A stretch of DNA of 64,000 nucleotides from Engraulis encrasicolus (GCF_034702125.1 NC_085876.1:24624807-24688806), one strand, 5' to 3'; shown: positions 1 to 46,801, counted from the first letter of the stretch. The notes: generated from the letters alone by a model not told the origin. Numbers and translations are program-made.

Positions 1-1374
1 AACACTTGAGTTCATGCTATAATATCTGGGTGGATAATATATTATATATTTAGATGGGTCACAGATTATTGCTGGCTGATGGTTGCACTATTTGTACTAG
101 GTATGCTGCCTTTTTCTATAGTCTTTTTTTTACTTATTCACTTCTGAAAGCTGTATCCTGCCCTGGTGCTTGAGTGTTAAAAAATGGTATGATATTTACT
201 GAATCTACATTATTTTACTCTGTGTATACTACTTTAATAGTCATTCATACCGTTTCCATATTTGTACTGAAAATGAGTACTCGGACATTGGGAGGGGCAG
301 GCTTGGGGTGCAAGCTTTACAGTTATAATAATCACACACTAAATAAAACATTGCAAATAGGTATGGACCACTGTATACCAGTGCTAAAATACAAATTATG
401 ATGAGCTTCACTTAAATATAACAATTAGCTTGTGAAATAATTTCTTCCATTTTTACTATGAGGTAGTGTTGTTTGCAAAAGTTATGCTTGTTTTGAGCTT
501 CCTACCCAAATGAGCGTGTTTGAGCGTGCGATTGTGAGACACTTCACTGATCACTCTCTGGACTGCTGAAAGGAAACTGTAGCACACCAGCATCATTTAG
601 TCCCAGACACACAAAACACTGATCCAGGTAGTATCTCCAATAATACAGCCATGCTCGGTTCTGTTGAGCTTGTCTTTGTTCAGCAATGCTAATAATAGAG
701 AGGGTTTTATTGGGCCATTTTTCTTTTGTCTTGATCTTCTACATTGCAAGTCCTTTGGGATTTGCTGTGGTACACTTTTTACATAGTGCCTCCTCTTCCA
801 CATTTTCAAAACTTTATTTTCTGAATCAACCAAGTTAGAGAATGTTGACACGTACTAATTATCTTTAAAATGTTCTTTTTTTTCTACATCTGATTCTGAA
901 ACCATTCTGATTTGTCACTGTAGGCATTCTAATAAAGACTCTAAACCAATCAGACTGCATTCGTTTTTTTACACACATGACCCTTCTCAAAGAGAGCTCA
1001 CTGCCCATTCACAAATCTTACCTTTTAAACAAACACTTACCATCAAATTCTAAGTAGGCCTATTCAATATGACTGGGATAATTTCACTTCTTATACATGA
1101 AAAATAAGGGGGGGGGGGCAATAGGGAACACACTTTTAATGAGAAGCATAGTTGCGATACCTATTCTGGCCACAATCTTACACAGTGCACCTTTAAGTCA
1201 ATGCGAGCATAAGGAGGGCATTACATGCCTAGAGATTCAGCATCTACATACCAAATCTACGGTGTGTTTTGGCTACAGTGATGGAGGACAAGTGCTTGGT
1301 TGAAAGCACATCACATTCACACGATCTTTAAAAGCAGAGAGAAACAAGTTAAAAAAAAAAAAAACAGGAGCCAG
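1..1374. other. Intergenic DNA downstream of igf2bp3
   Basis: No coding exon recognised on either strand. It holds a decayed fragment of the TTAA-ended element near 1040-1198 and an extra let-7-type seed match (TGAGGTAG, 459-466), which would matter only if the UTR extends this far. Confidence 0.5.
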
Positions 1375-1391
1375 AAGCCAACTTGACTTAT

Positions 1392-1397
1392 TTTATT
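1392..1397 (-). terminator. igf2bp3: Candidate igf2bp3 poly(A) signal AATAAA
   Basis: TTTATT on the plus strand reads AATAAA on the minus strand. Downstream on the transcript comes TTGGCTTCTGGCTCCTG then a T run, a plausible GU/U-rich downstream element. Other A/T-rich signals exist nearby, so the site used is uncertain. Confidence 0.4.
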
Positions 1398-2203
1398 TCA
1401 TTTATCTGAGAGGCTTTGTGATGGGTGGAGATGGAGGAAGGGGGCACAAGCACTGTCAACAAAAGGTACATCATGCGCAAAATAGATTGCTCATTCCTTC
1501 CAAAAACATAACAGAAAAAAAAAAAATCATAAATAAATAAAATGGGGGAAAAAAAAACTCCAAACCATTCCAGACTGAATCCATATAACATATTTTCCGG
1601 CACATGTCGTAGCGCACATCACAGCATATGAAAATCTTGTTGGGGACCTCAGGCAAATAAGGAACACTAAAGCATCTGGTTGACAAAGAGCTGAAAGAAA
1701 AAAAAACTCAAAAAGCAGAAAACTGATACGGGTCCTTTTTTTAATAATTATTATTACCGTATTATTATAGCACTACATTGACTGTTTCTACTAAATATCC
1801 AAGGAAAGTAAACCTGCTCCAACTACGCCAAAGCCACAGCACCAAAAATGGAAGCAAAAGCAGAGAGAATAATGTATTTTAAAGTTTTAAATCGAATCGC
1901 AAATAACACAACCTAGGCAAGAAAATAAACAATGCAGTCTTTGAAACCAAGTGTTTACACAAATGTTGATTCACTGGATTTTTTTCTTTTTTTTTGCCAT
2001 AAGGAATGGGTTGGTAATACCCTTGAATCTAAACACAAAAACAAATTCCTCCAATTCAACACACGTAGAGAGGTAGATCAGAATGACAACCAAAAAAAAG
2101 AAATGAAAAAGGAAAAAATAATGTTAAAAAAAGGAAAAAAAATAAGTCACTTGTGCCCTCCCGGGTGGCTCTTCGCGTTGGCGCGAGGCCAGTGTGAATC
2201 GTG

Positions 2204-2474
2204 GGTAACACTTGACTTGACACTGGTGTCATAGGCATGTCATTAGTGTCATAATAGGGTCATGGCACAGTTATGCATGTGGCATAAACATTATGTCCAT
2301 ATCAAACATGTTATGACTGTTTGCCTTAAGTGACATTTGGTTATGGCAAAGACAACCTTGCCATAACCAAATGTCACTTAAGGCCAACAGTCATAAAATG
2401 TTTATGACACATCTATGACTGTCTTATGACACTAATGACATGCCTGTGGCACCGGCGTCAAGTGAAGTGTTACC
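2204..2474. mobile_element. 271-bp palindromic (foldback) DNA element in the igf2bp3 3'UTR
   Basis: The ends GGTAACACTTGACTTGAC and its near-complement form long inverted arms. The centre (2326-2381) is a perfect 24-bp stem with an 8-nt loop. Flanks GAATCGTG and AAATCGTG look like an 8-bp target duplication with one mismatch, as for hAT-type elements. Confidence 0.75.
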
Positions 2475-2618
2475 AAATCGTGTAACGAGTTGGCGAGGCC
2501 TTGGAGGTAATGGCATCGTCGTGAGGGACCAAATCAGGTAACGAACCTGATGCAGGCCCCTCCTACCATAATATTAAACTCCTCCCCCAAACCCCACCCA
2601 AACCCGCCCCCTCCTTGC

Positions 2619-2626
2619 TGAGGTAG
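2619..2626 (-). promoter_or_regulatory. let-7 seed match in igf2bp3 3'UTR (distal)
   Basis: A second perfect CTACCTCA 8-mer on the transcript strand, about 1.85 kb after the stop, within the inferred UTR. Confidence 0.5.
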
Positions 2627-3904
2627 AGTGTGTTGTTCCGTTAGGAGGAAGAAAAAGACACGCGAGCTCTTTACCACAATCAAATCATGAACTTACATTC
2701 CACAAGAAACAGGAGGAGAGAAAAAAAAGAACTTGATTTCATTGCTTTTAAGAATTTATCATCAATTAACTATATTTCCGGCCATTTGGCATTTTCAGAA
2801 TAATCAACAACAAAAAGAGAAAATAAAAAAGTTGTCTAGTAATTTCATTTTTTTTTTTACCAGTTGCCCTATTGACGGATGCTGTCTGCACGCTGAAGTG
2901 TTCAGTCACAAACGCACCCTAACAAACTGGACTATAGTTTGGCTAATAGTGACTATAGTGTGGCTCCCTAAACCCATTGACCATGCAATCAAACTCAGTG
3001 TTGGGTGTCCACTCCGTGGGGGGTTGGGGGGGGGCTGGACTAGCCTCCAGACCCGTCCTACCCAGTCCCGCCTGCTGCTAAGCGGGGATGGAGGCACCAG
3101 TGGGAGTGGGGAGGGGAAAACGCTACTGGCATCAGCAAAGGGCTGGTGGTGCTGGAGGTTTACCAGAGGTTTTCTCCCCACTCACCCTCTGGTCCAACAA
3201 CCCATGACGACCCACGCAGTGTGAAGTCAGTGAAGCAGCAGATAAAGTCAATTTCAATTCATCCAACAGAAGAAAGAAAAAAAAAACGACGAAACCCCAA
3301 AAAATGAAAAGCTATTGGGGGGAAAAAACGAAATGAAAGAGCAATGGCTGCCATGTGAGAGGGTGAACCCTGCGTCTTATTCCGGGCGGATGGATCATCG
3401 GTTGGTGACTTAAGTGTGTTTTTTTCCAAGATGGCCGTTTGCTCAGGAGGTGTGAAGGTGATGCTTCTAAATTATTATATTTCCATCGACTCGACCACCA
3501 AACAGTAAAAAGGCCAATGCTCCGGTCGACACCAGACGTGCAACACGTGCACGCACACACACACACGCGTACACAAACACAGACACACACAACACACGCG
3601 CGCGTTCTATTTACAAATGTTGTGTCATTGTTATTTCATGAAATGCACACGCGTGTCTGCACGCACACACGAAGCCCATCTGGGGAACCCCTGGCAGTCG
3701 AAGGACCAGCAAGTTGGTGGCTGACCAAAAAGTTTCATTTAGTTTTTTTTCTTAAAAAAATAAAAATGTTCAAGAACTATTAGCTTCTTTTTTATAAAGT
3801 ATACAAAATACCACAAAGCAAAATAAAAAATAAGAAAGAAAGGATCATTTTTCATATATATATATTTATATAGATTAGTCTATTCTCTCTGAGGTTCTAT
3901 AGGC

Positions 3905-3912
3905 TGAGGTAG
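3905..3912 (-). promoter_or_regulatory. let-7 seed match in igf2bp3 3'UTR (proximal)
   Basis: Plus-strand TGAGGTAG reads CTACCTCA in the transcript, the full 8-mer complement of the let-7 seed. It lies about 560 nt after the stop codon. IGF2BP family mRNAs are established let-7 targets. Confidence 0.6.
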
Positions 3913-4474
3913 TTGAAAGTAGGTAAAATGCATATTAACTTGGTTTTTTCCGGCCTGCTGACGTCGAGTCAACACCATACTCCATAATCAGCGTCAGCAC
4001 TGGCTCTGTCTCGGCCCTCCCAGTACATACATATATATATATAAAAATGCATCCAAATTTATAAAATGCCACTATCCATGTTTTTAATCACGCCTGTTCA
4101 GCTATAGACTCCGCCCAGAGCCTGTTTCGGTCACGCCCATTCAATTAACCCAGTGATATTCATTTTGCCCTCAACAGAAGGAATCACTTCATAAACCAGA
4201 GAAAACACACGAAAAAGAAACAAAAATCCTCCAAGTGAAACATCTTTTGCAAAAAGAAGAACGGAAACATTTAGTGAGGGTGTGCGTGTGCACTAACATC
4301 CACCAATGTGGAGAGACTTCCGGTCTTGTATTTTTTTTTCTCTTGAGATCATTTTAGAACAAAAAAAACCCAAATAACAAAAAGAACCTCTACATCTGTG
4401 GGCGGAGCTATAGACCGGGAGTCCAGGGTGGGCGTGTCCTAGGCCATCCCATCAGCGTGCTCCAAGTCGCAGCT

Positions 4475-37200
<32,726 letters not shown>

Positions 37201-39580
37201 ATCCCGGTAGCTCAATTAGGCTGTGGATTGAGTGTATCCTAATGGCTCTGGGTGATTGAGGTGGGGGCAAAGTGAGATGGGGATGGGTCGAGTACAGGGG
37301 AATGGTTCCGAACTGGTCAAATTGGACTCAGTGCGCAGAGGGATTCCGTGCGAACCCGTCTGTAGTATCGTTCGGTTGTCTTCGCTGCCCGGTGGACTTT
37401 TTCTTTCACCCATCTGCTACTCTGGCATCTCATTGGTCGTTAGAGAAATAGTAAAGCGGCGTTTCACGCACGCCCCCTTGTAGTACGGGAAGCCCAGAGC
37501 GCGAGGGTCTGTGAAATGCTCGCTTCACCATGGTGGTCGCGGCTCTAGCGCTGGGTTGAGCTGGGGGGTGGGGCAGCAACGCGCATGACACACTGTAGCC
37601 AAATACACACAGAGACACACAAGCAGCCAGGCAACCACAGCCCTTACTTCTGCTACATGGTAGCTTTTGGGAGAGACCAAGATCGCAGGGCCATCCATCC
37701 AGGCCATACGGTCTGCACTGACCAAGGCACCATGTCCACTTGCTCACGCAATCCTTCCCAATGCACCATCTATCTCATGTGTAAGTTATGAATTGCCTAA
37801 CTTGGCAAGCATGCGGAATGTCAAATCACAAATGATTTAAAACCTGCTACATGCCCTGATCAAGCTCTTATAGAATAGTGGCTCGTTACTAGCTGGGTGT
37901 GGGTGAGAGAGGGGGCGCAATGGCTGCCCGCTTTACATTTCCGGTGTACACGTGCACTCTGGGGAACATGGAGCCTTTGGGAGGTAGGATTGCGCCATGG
38001 GCACAGCTGGTGACATGAGGGTGCATCAAATGTATGTAGGCTACTTTCGGCCTGCACATATGTGAGAATTCTCATGAAGTCTATAGCCCACACGCATGCA
38101 CAAGTCTAGGTATCCTACACAGATGTATTGTGTTTGAAGGTTTCTGTTGGTAACCAAGATGGATAAGACCGCTGCCTTTTCTTTCGTTGAATTACAATAT
38201 CTCTACAATTGCTATATACTCGTTTGGTATCTTCTCCACCTGTCCAAAACGCTTGACCAGATTTGCTAGTTCTGTTCCTAATGTGACTTTTGTAGATCTC
38301 CGCAGCCTGGTAAGCGATGTCACCAGCCACCCACCAACTCTACACCACTCTTTACCTAAGTCACTGGGCCAAAGGTCATTTATTGAGACTGTGCTGCATG
38401 TGTCTGTCTGTATAGTTTGTATGCGCACAACCAGCACAAGTTTGATCATGGCTCACAATATCTACTGTTTGGTGGGGCTAATAATATTAGGACATCTTAG
38501 CATGATCCTAATAGATTTAGGTCGTAATTAAGGTTCATGTTTATAGTTTTGGTTTGGACTAGATATACTCAACTAAACTCCACGCTTAAATTGCTGTTCT
38601 GTAGAAAGCTGAAATTGTATTATTTTTTAAATGGTGTAAATGGTGTCCCTCAGTCTGGGTCGCTTCACTATGGAGCCGAGCTGCCTTTGAGTGACTGAAC
38701 TGACAGGCCAAATGAAACTCTGCTCTGGTATTCTCACGCCATGTTCCCATTGGTGGAATTAATCAACCAATCACACGGCGCTTCGTTCCGTTCTTTACTC
38801 CAAGCTCTGGCTTACTAAACGAAGAGCGTTCATTCATTGGCTTTCAACAGGCACTACACTATGATATTCAAGGCGCGAAATAAACAATCTGCCTTTACTC
38901 CAAGCTTTTATTTTGTTTAGGTGCACATACAACCGTGGTCGAATGTGAAGGTTAGATATAATACGCAACAAATTAGTGTGGAAATTTCGTTTCTTTCGCC
39001 ATGTTTAGACATCTAATCGCCAGAGAAGGGTTAAAATAATAACATCTATATAAAATGGCAACTTCTTTGCGCAAACTTTACCAACTACTTAGCGCGTTGC
39101 GCATCTCTTGGCCTATTCGATAGAATAACCATTATCTCAAGAAATGGTGTACATCTAGTAAGTTTCTGGGTGACCAAAGTTAGTCTGAACATTTGTTATT
39201 GGTTATGATTACCTTTGTTTACATTACACAATACACGATTCATAAATTGTGTGCCGGCAGAGCATGGAGGGATAGTATTTCATTTTTGGCGAAGTTGCTG
39301 TCACCCGTCTTAAAATAGACTTCCTCTCAATTCCTACCCTCTAACCAAAATACCCTTTATTAACCAACATTCAAATAAATTGTATATGTACGGGTTATGT
39401 GTTAAAAACAAGTTTGTTTTCGTATTATTTTTTGTTTTGAATAAAGTAATGAATTAAGCCATGTCGAACGTATCGCAGAGGAATGCGCGTCTCCGCCCAC
39501 AGGCGACAGCATAAGTTAAGTATGGAATAATTCTATAGGCTAAGGAAGGCTGTTTTACATATGTTGTCTTTTTCTCTCAG
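37201..39580. other. Intergenic, nothing recognised
   Basis: Read on both strands. No coding exon with family similarity and no clear repeat; CCAAT motifs at about 37432 may belong to the igf2bp3 promoter. Confidence 0.4.
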
Positions 39581-39679
39581 GGCGAGCGTCTCGTTCGACT
39601 CAAGAGCTATGCTTACTGGAGTGACCGCGTGACTATTAAAACGATGTTACTGCCGTTCACCAATATTTCAAATCTTGAG
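39581..39679 (+). other. Exon-like segment of unknown identity
   Basis: 99 nt bounded by tttttctctcag and |gtaaat, open in one frame over all 33 codons (starts GERLVRLKSYAYWSD). No family similarity recognised. Could be an exon of a non-coding RNA or chance. Confidence 0.2.
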
Positions 39680-41815
39680 GTAAATCTATACAACTGGTTG
39701 AAATGTACACAATAGGCTACGGGGAACGAAGAGAGCGGAAAGCTGCTTCCGTTGGTCAAGGAAAACGACGAGCAACGAACTCTCAGAATTGAGGAAGGGT
39801 GAGACGAGGATGCATTTCTCTGTGAATGGTTCTGTATGTAGGCTACTAGTTATTGCGCTCTCGTTTGTGTAGCCATACTGCGATTACTTTCAATGTATAG
39901 AACGCGCTCCGTATGCCCTTATCGCATTTATCACCACATTTACGCACTGACTTCTGAAAACAAAGGTTAAACGAACGAGGACGCAGAAACTAGTTTGGAA
40001 CATGAAAGTATACCCAGAGCCATATAGTCTTTCTGTGGCTCTCGGTATATTCATTGGTGATGGATCTGTAGCCTATTAAAATGAGCGAGCTTTAGAAATA
40101 TCAATCGACTAGAACTACTTATTGGGACTCTGAAAGTTACCCAAGTAGCCCTCAGCAGGCCTGTGTGTCGTCATACTAAAGGAAAATGGCCGTTACGCAC
40201 TGACAGCTAATAGGCCTACGTGTTTGCTCATTGCAATCTCTTTTTGAAATATCAGCTCTTGGGTAAACTTCCAAGAGGTTTCATTCGTTTTGACATAACA
40301 CAAAGAAGCTACGTAACATGTAAACTATGTTGTCTTCATACCAATGTTTTCACCTTGGGCCAATGCCAAAACAATGTTTCTACTTGCTCCAGATGCAGGC
40401 CTATATCTCTGCAACAAAACGCTTGATGAATTCAGTGGGAATGCGCAATGTTGCTCACAAAACCCCATATGAGAGTTATTGTGTTTGTTTCGGCTGCCTA
40501 TAGTCCTTGAAACATCTGAAAGCGTTATCAAATGGATTCGCATATGCTACTCATGATGATGTAAGCATCTCTTTTGGTGAAGAATGCGAAGAAGAAAGTG
40601 GTTGCACTTGTCTTTTTTTGTCATCATTGTTCTATTCTGAATAATGCATTTTTTAATTATGAATATTCTGCAATGCATGTACCCATATAGCCCAGGCCTT
40701 TCCAAAAACTGCGACCCTCGTATTAACATCTATCAACTAATGCCATTAATTATAACAACCACTCTGGCAGAGGTTGGTGCAACAAAAAGAAGAAGAAGAA
40801 GAAGAAGAAGAAGTAACAGCCTACAACAGTAGGCCTAGTTAACTTTGAGTGGCACGTCACACATGCATGTCTATGGGCACATCTGCCCAGTGGAGAGATT
40901 TCAGGGCACAAAATGGCGCTCAAATGAATGAGCCAGCCTACCCTACCACCTATTTCAGTAACACCCAAGAAGGTTGAGGGCAAACATTCTGAGAATATAG
41001 TGACGGCATGGCAAGACGACGAGGCCCATGATCAATGTCTATCTGTGGCTGTTACGTAGATTGTATTATTAGAACGTGGAGAAATGCAAGCGCCTGGCGT
41101 AAAACATTGTGGCGAAACGCAAGCCAAGTCCGCAGTCATACATCCTTAATAACATTATATCTATACTTGATCATGCGTAACAATTCAGGAATCATGTTAA
41201 CAGTACACATTTCAATGGCAGCGCATGGCAGCATACCTGCCTCCATTTCACCACTGATATGACTGTTTTGGTAGCCATATTCGTGTCAGCCCCTCTACAC
41301 GCATGTCTGTTGCTGCAGCTTGGACTAGGCCTACGTGTCCAAATATGCCCTCTTGTGTTTATGCACAGTATTGGAAGGGTTAATCACAAGCGTATAGAAA
41401 CTTTTGCTATCTATTATAATAACATTAATAGTTATCGCATTTTTAAAAATTATATTTCATAATACTATATATTTATGTAGGCATATAGTTACTGAAAACT
41501 AAATGATATCGCTGTAAACTCAATCGACATTGCGCCAGCCGCAGCACTTACAAGCACAAGAAGGCTTCGAAGCTGAGGGCCTCGTATGCTGGAGTGGATG
41601 AGATCATGAATGCATGTAGGCTTAGCTACAGGCATGTTGGCCATTCAGTGTCGAGAAAGCTCAGCGGAATGACTGACATGTCTTTTCCAAAGTGTACAAA
41701 CTGTTTTATTAATATATATATATTGGTCTATATATTAATATATTAAGCTGTTATAACATCAATATGATGTGGAGGAATATAAGGAAGTCCACCTGAAATA
41801 CACTATTTTATATCC
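39680..41815. other. Intergenic, nothing but a (GAA)n run
   Basis: A (GAA)n microsatellite at 40783-40812. No gene seen. Confidence 0.4.
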
Positions 41816-42185
41816 TTAAAAGTAAACTGTGTGAGATTTTTAGTTGTTTATTTCCAGAATCCATGCTACCCATTCACTAATGTTATCTTTTTCATGAATA
41901 CTTACCACCACCAGCATCAAATTCAATGTATTCATTATGACAGGAAAAATTGCATTTTTCATACATGAAAAGGGGGGTCTTCTCCATGGTCCGCCATTTT
42001 GAATTTCCAGAAATAGCCATTTTTAGATGCAAAGATGACTGTACTTGGGCCATACTAGAAAATATTAGTTTATTACTTAGTAAGCTTTCATGAAAAGATC
42101 AAATTTGGCAATAGGCAACCCAGTTTCAATGAGCAGCATAGTTGCAGTACCTTTTTTGACCATTTCATGCACAGTGTACCTTTAA
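41816..42185 (-). mobile_element. TTAA-ended MITE, copy 2
   Basis: Same interior as 12849-13208 in reverse orientation, in the intergenic region. Confidence 0.8.
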
Positions 42186-43293
<1,108 letters not shown>

Positions 43294-43782
43294 GCTGATG
43301 AAGGCTACTGCTGCCTTCATCAGCGAGATGTTTTCCTACCTGCTTCCTGAACTTTAAATTAATAACCTCTGCCCAATATTTGATAATCATTTGTCCACAC
43401 AGTTCATGGCCTTTGGTTGACATAGTGCTGTTCAGCATAGGCAGTGCAGAGTGTTTTGCAGTCAGTTCAACACTTACAGAGTCGATTTGTAAATGAAAGA
43501 CAAATTTCCCTCTGGACGAATGAAAAGAATCTTGTATCATCTTGATCTGTATTTATCATCTTCTACAGTGTATTTGGCCCCATAGTACTCCATAAGTGTT
43601 GAATTTACACTGTATTTTGCACTGAGGGCACTCTCTTGGGCCGACGTACCACATGTACACACAGGGTGCATTCTATCGTCCAAACTCTTGTCCTCCCATG
43701 TGCTTGTGGTGTCGTGATGATGTCGCAAAACATCCCTGACCATACTGTATAGGTTAAATTCAATATCTCACAAAAGTGAAAC

Positions 43783-44085
43783 TCAACATCCCAGAGGTTG
43801 CCGGTTCGACTCCCGACCCGCCAGGTTGGTGGGGGGAGTAATCAACCAGTGCTCTCCCCCATCCTCCTCCATGACTGAGGTACCCTGAGCATGGTACCGT
43901 CCCACCGCACTGCTCCCCATGGGGCGCCACTGAGGGCTGCCCCCTTGCACGGGTGAGGCATAAATGCAATTTCGTTGTGTGCAGTGTGCAGTGTTCACTT
44001 GTGTGCTGTGGAGTGCTGTGTCACAATGACAATGGGAGTTGGAGTTTCCCAATGGGCTTTCACTTTCACTTTCGCTTTCAAAGGT
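43783..44085 (+). mobile_element. SINE family B, tRNA-derived, full-length copy
   Basis: Box-B-like GCCGGTTCGACTCCC at the left, body CTCTCCCCCATCCTCCTCCA, tail TTTCACTTTCACTTTC. Inserted into a MITE copy. Confidence 0.75.
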
Positions 44086-44686
44086 CATTTTCTCATTAAC
44101 TTTCTCATTGAATGGGAAAAGTCCCCCAAAAGGTTGTTGTGCCTAGGCTTCAACAGAAATCCTGTGTTCAATGAACACTTTTATTAGCAAATGTACACTG
44201 TTCGCTTTTAAAACATACACGGCAGTGCAAATTCAAATGAGGGTAGTTTGTGTAAATGCCCAAAGCCCTCTGCAGAATCATGGAAACTACTGATCTCCAG
44301 AAATACTGCTGTAGTGTGCACAACATGCTGGGTTTTTTTTTACTCATCACCTTTACACATCTATACACTTTGAAACTAAAAGCCAACCTATAATTAATGA
44401 AAGTCAGCACTATCCATTGAATGGCAAAAATCGAACCATTGATAACGAACTCTTGTGTCCAACTCGATCTAGTACCCACCCATACCCTCCTTTTGCTTCT
44501 GGACTTGTGATGCGAGGCAAGACATCAATGACGATAGAAGTTTTAGTTAATATCTCACAATAGGTCATTTTTCTAGTTTGCAATTGAATGGAGAAAAGTC
44601 CCCCAAAAAAGACCCTCAAAAATGGCTCTGCAGGCTCTGACCAGGATGGGAGATAGATAAATTCAAGTGGACCCTGGTTGCGTTCC

Positions 44687-44978
44687 AATATGCGACCTTG
44701 CGTCCTCCACTTGTGCTTGTGGCCTCGTACCAGGAAGTAATACGTCATGATGGCATCATTGTCAACAGCATTATATTTCAATATCTCGCAAAAGCTCAAT
44801 TGTAAAGTCATTTTCTCATTTGCAAACTGGATGGTGAATGAATAATAGTCCCCCCAAAATTGTTTTGGCTTGGCTGACAGCTGGGAAACTTAATTGTTTT
44901 CTTCACGGAGGTGGGTCACCAGCAAAAACGTGAGGCCACAAGCACAAGTGGAGGACGCAAGGTTGCATATTGGAACGC
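44687..44978. mobile_element. MITE with about 47-bp inverted ends, best copy
   Basis: TTGCGTTCCAATATGCGACC onward is mirrored by the right end GGTTGCATATTGGAACGCA. Confidence 0.75.
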
Positions 44979-45671
44979 ACACCCTGCATGTGTACCTCTG
45001 CCTAGGAGTTTGATGTACTACACACACCTACTTGGGGTGGGCGTGCCCGCATCAGCAGATTCGACTCAGTTCTGACCCCTGCTGGTGTTCACTGTACACC
45101 CCCGACCACATGGTCTTGCAAACAAAAGTCCATGGGTCCCTTCCATCATCGACTTGTGCTTGTGGTCTCGCATGCTGACGACACCCCACCTCTGTGGGGA
45201 AAATTGAAAGTTTCCATGCTGTCAGACTAGGCACAACAACTTTTGGGGGACTTTTCCTCATTCATCATCCCGATAGCAAATGATACATGACCTTTTGAAT
45301 AGTGCTTTTGCGAGTTATTGAATTGAACTTCTATCGTCAGTGGCGTCTTGGAACATCATCATGAGGCCACAAGCACAAGGGAGGATGGGAGTTTGGAAAA
45401 TGGAATGGGCCCTCTCTGTGTTAGGAGTGATTGCTCCTGTGCACCTACGTATACAGCCCTTGTAGAGGTGGGGTTTGTTATATCACAGTTACTGACATTT
45501 CTTGGATTAGCAGCATGCGTACAAATGTTCATCTTAACCATTGTTTTGTACCATAAACTGTCACTCTTCGCCGTTGATGGTGTATGTCTGAAGATGTTTA
45601 TTCATCCAGGTAAAGTTATCCAAATTGGTTGGTTCTGAGGGCTCGAGACTGACGGTGGGACCATTTTTGGC

Positions 45672-45836
45672 GGGTTTCCTGGTCTTCATTCATTGGACCA
45701 GACATTTTGAGAGGAGATGGGAAAGTAATGGGAAAGAGACAGGGGAGGCTTGGGAATCAACCTTGGGCTGAAATCAAACCTGGGCTCTCCGGCATTACAG
45801 TTGGTTTCCTAGCTGTTTGACCCATGGCAGGGACCA
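45672..45836 (-). mobile_element. tRNA-derived SINE, family A (diverged)
   Basis: TTGGACCAGACATTTTGAGA, AATGGGAAAGAGACAGGGGA and GAAATCAAACCTGGGCTC. Confidence 0.6.
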
Positions 45837-46089
45837 ATAGTGTGCTGTTATTATATATTACCTTGTTAAATCCATAATCCTCCATCGGATTTAGGTATTA
45901 TTAGTTGTACCACCTTGGCTTAATGGAGGATATTAAAAATAAATGGACTTCAAAATGTCCGTCATAACTCCCAGTATATAACCACAATAGTATTTTTCAC
46001 ACAAAACACACATTAGGTGTAGGCTTGGACTGGTCATCTGGCAAAGAGAATTTCCCTGTGGGCCGACAGTTCTCAGCAGCCAAATGCTG

Positions 46090-46148
<59 letters not shown>

Positions 46149-46801
46149 GTATTCTTACAGACTGGCCCACAACTTAAGAGGGGGGCACAGAAAAAAATGC
46201 ACAAGCCTTTTGGTCCCAGTTCAGGTCTGATTTGGTGTTCATGTGTCTAACACGCTAAAAGACAAAAAAAAACAAGGGATTTCTGCAGCTACCAGAAATG
46301 AAAGACTTTTAGGAGTTCCACTGTTACTGTAGCCTACTTGTAGAAGACCCATACCCAGAGGAACTTACAATTTGGATTAAGTTCACAATAACCTGAACCC
46401 TACATCAGCAACTTCAGCATTTTAAACATATTTAAGTTTCTTTTGGCTTATCCCAGCATTGCTTGCGTATATGACGTTATGTTATTTGGGTTTACGTACT
46501 ACACATAATGTCCATGAGCTTGTTTTAAAATGCTATAGCACCATCTAATGGTAACATGGCCACATTACGGCCTGTCACCTTTTATGGGTGTGTCCCATTA
46601 AGCACCTCTCAGGATGCGGTGGTCAGGAATATTCTTAACCTAATATCCAACATCTGTGTTTACTTTAGTAATCCATCTTAGATGTACTGCAGAATATTTA
46701 TGAAACACACGAGTGGCAAGCAATGACATTAATGCATTCTGCTACAGATCATCTTTTTTTTTGGTCTTTGCTGAACTTCAGTCTCAAAAGGTCTCCTAAA
46801 G
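45837..46801. other. Intergenic with a GT microsatellite
   Basis: (GT)n at 46089-46145; otherwise nothing recognised. Confidence 0.4.

Larger units (their letters stand above)
1375..4474 (-). other. igf2bp3: Probable igf2bp3 3'UTR
   Basis: About 3.1 kb between the stop and an AATAAA signal on the minus strand. It is U-rich on the mRNA strand (many A runs on the plus strand) and holds two CUACCUCA let-7 seed sites, CA repeats at 3550-3600, an AT run at 3858-3875 and the foldback element at 2204-2474. The distal end is inferred from the poly(A) signal only, and a longer UTR is possible. Confidence 0.6.
43650..45400. mobile_element. Cluster of about four MITE copies (ACTTGTGCTTGTGGCCTC family)
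   Basis: Copies at about 43660-44150 (split by a SINE), 44425-44680, 44687-44978 (best) and 45140-45395. They share CAATATCTCGCAAAAGCTC and GGAAAAGTCCCCCAAAA. Confidence 0.6.

Noticed and set aside
2619..2626. let-7 microRNA genes (plus-strand TGAGGTAG at 459, 2619 and 3905)
   Set aside because: Similarity to let-7 stops after the seed and no precursor hairpin surrounds any of them; they are better read as target sites on the opposite strand.
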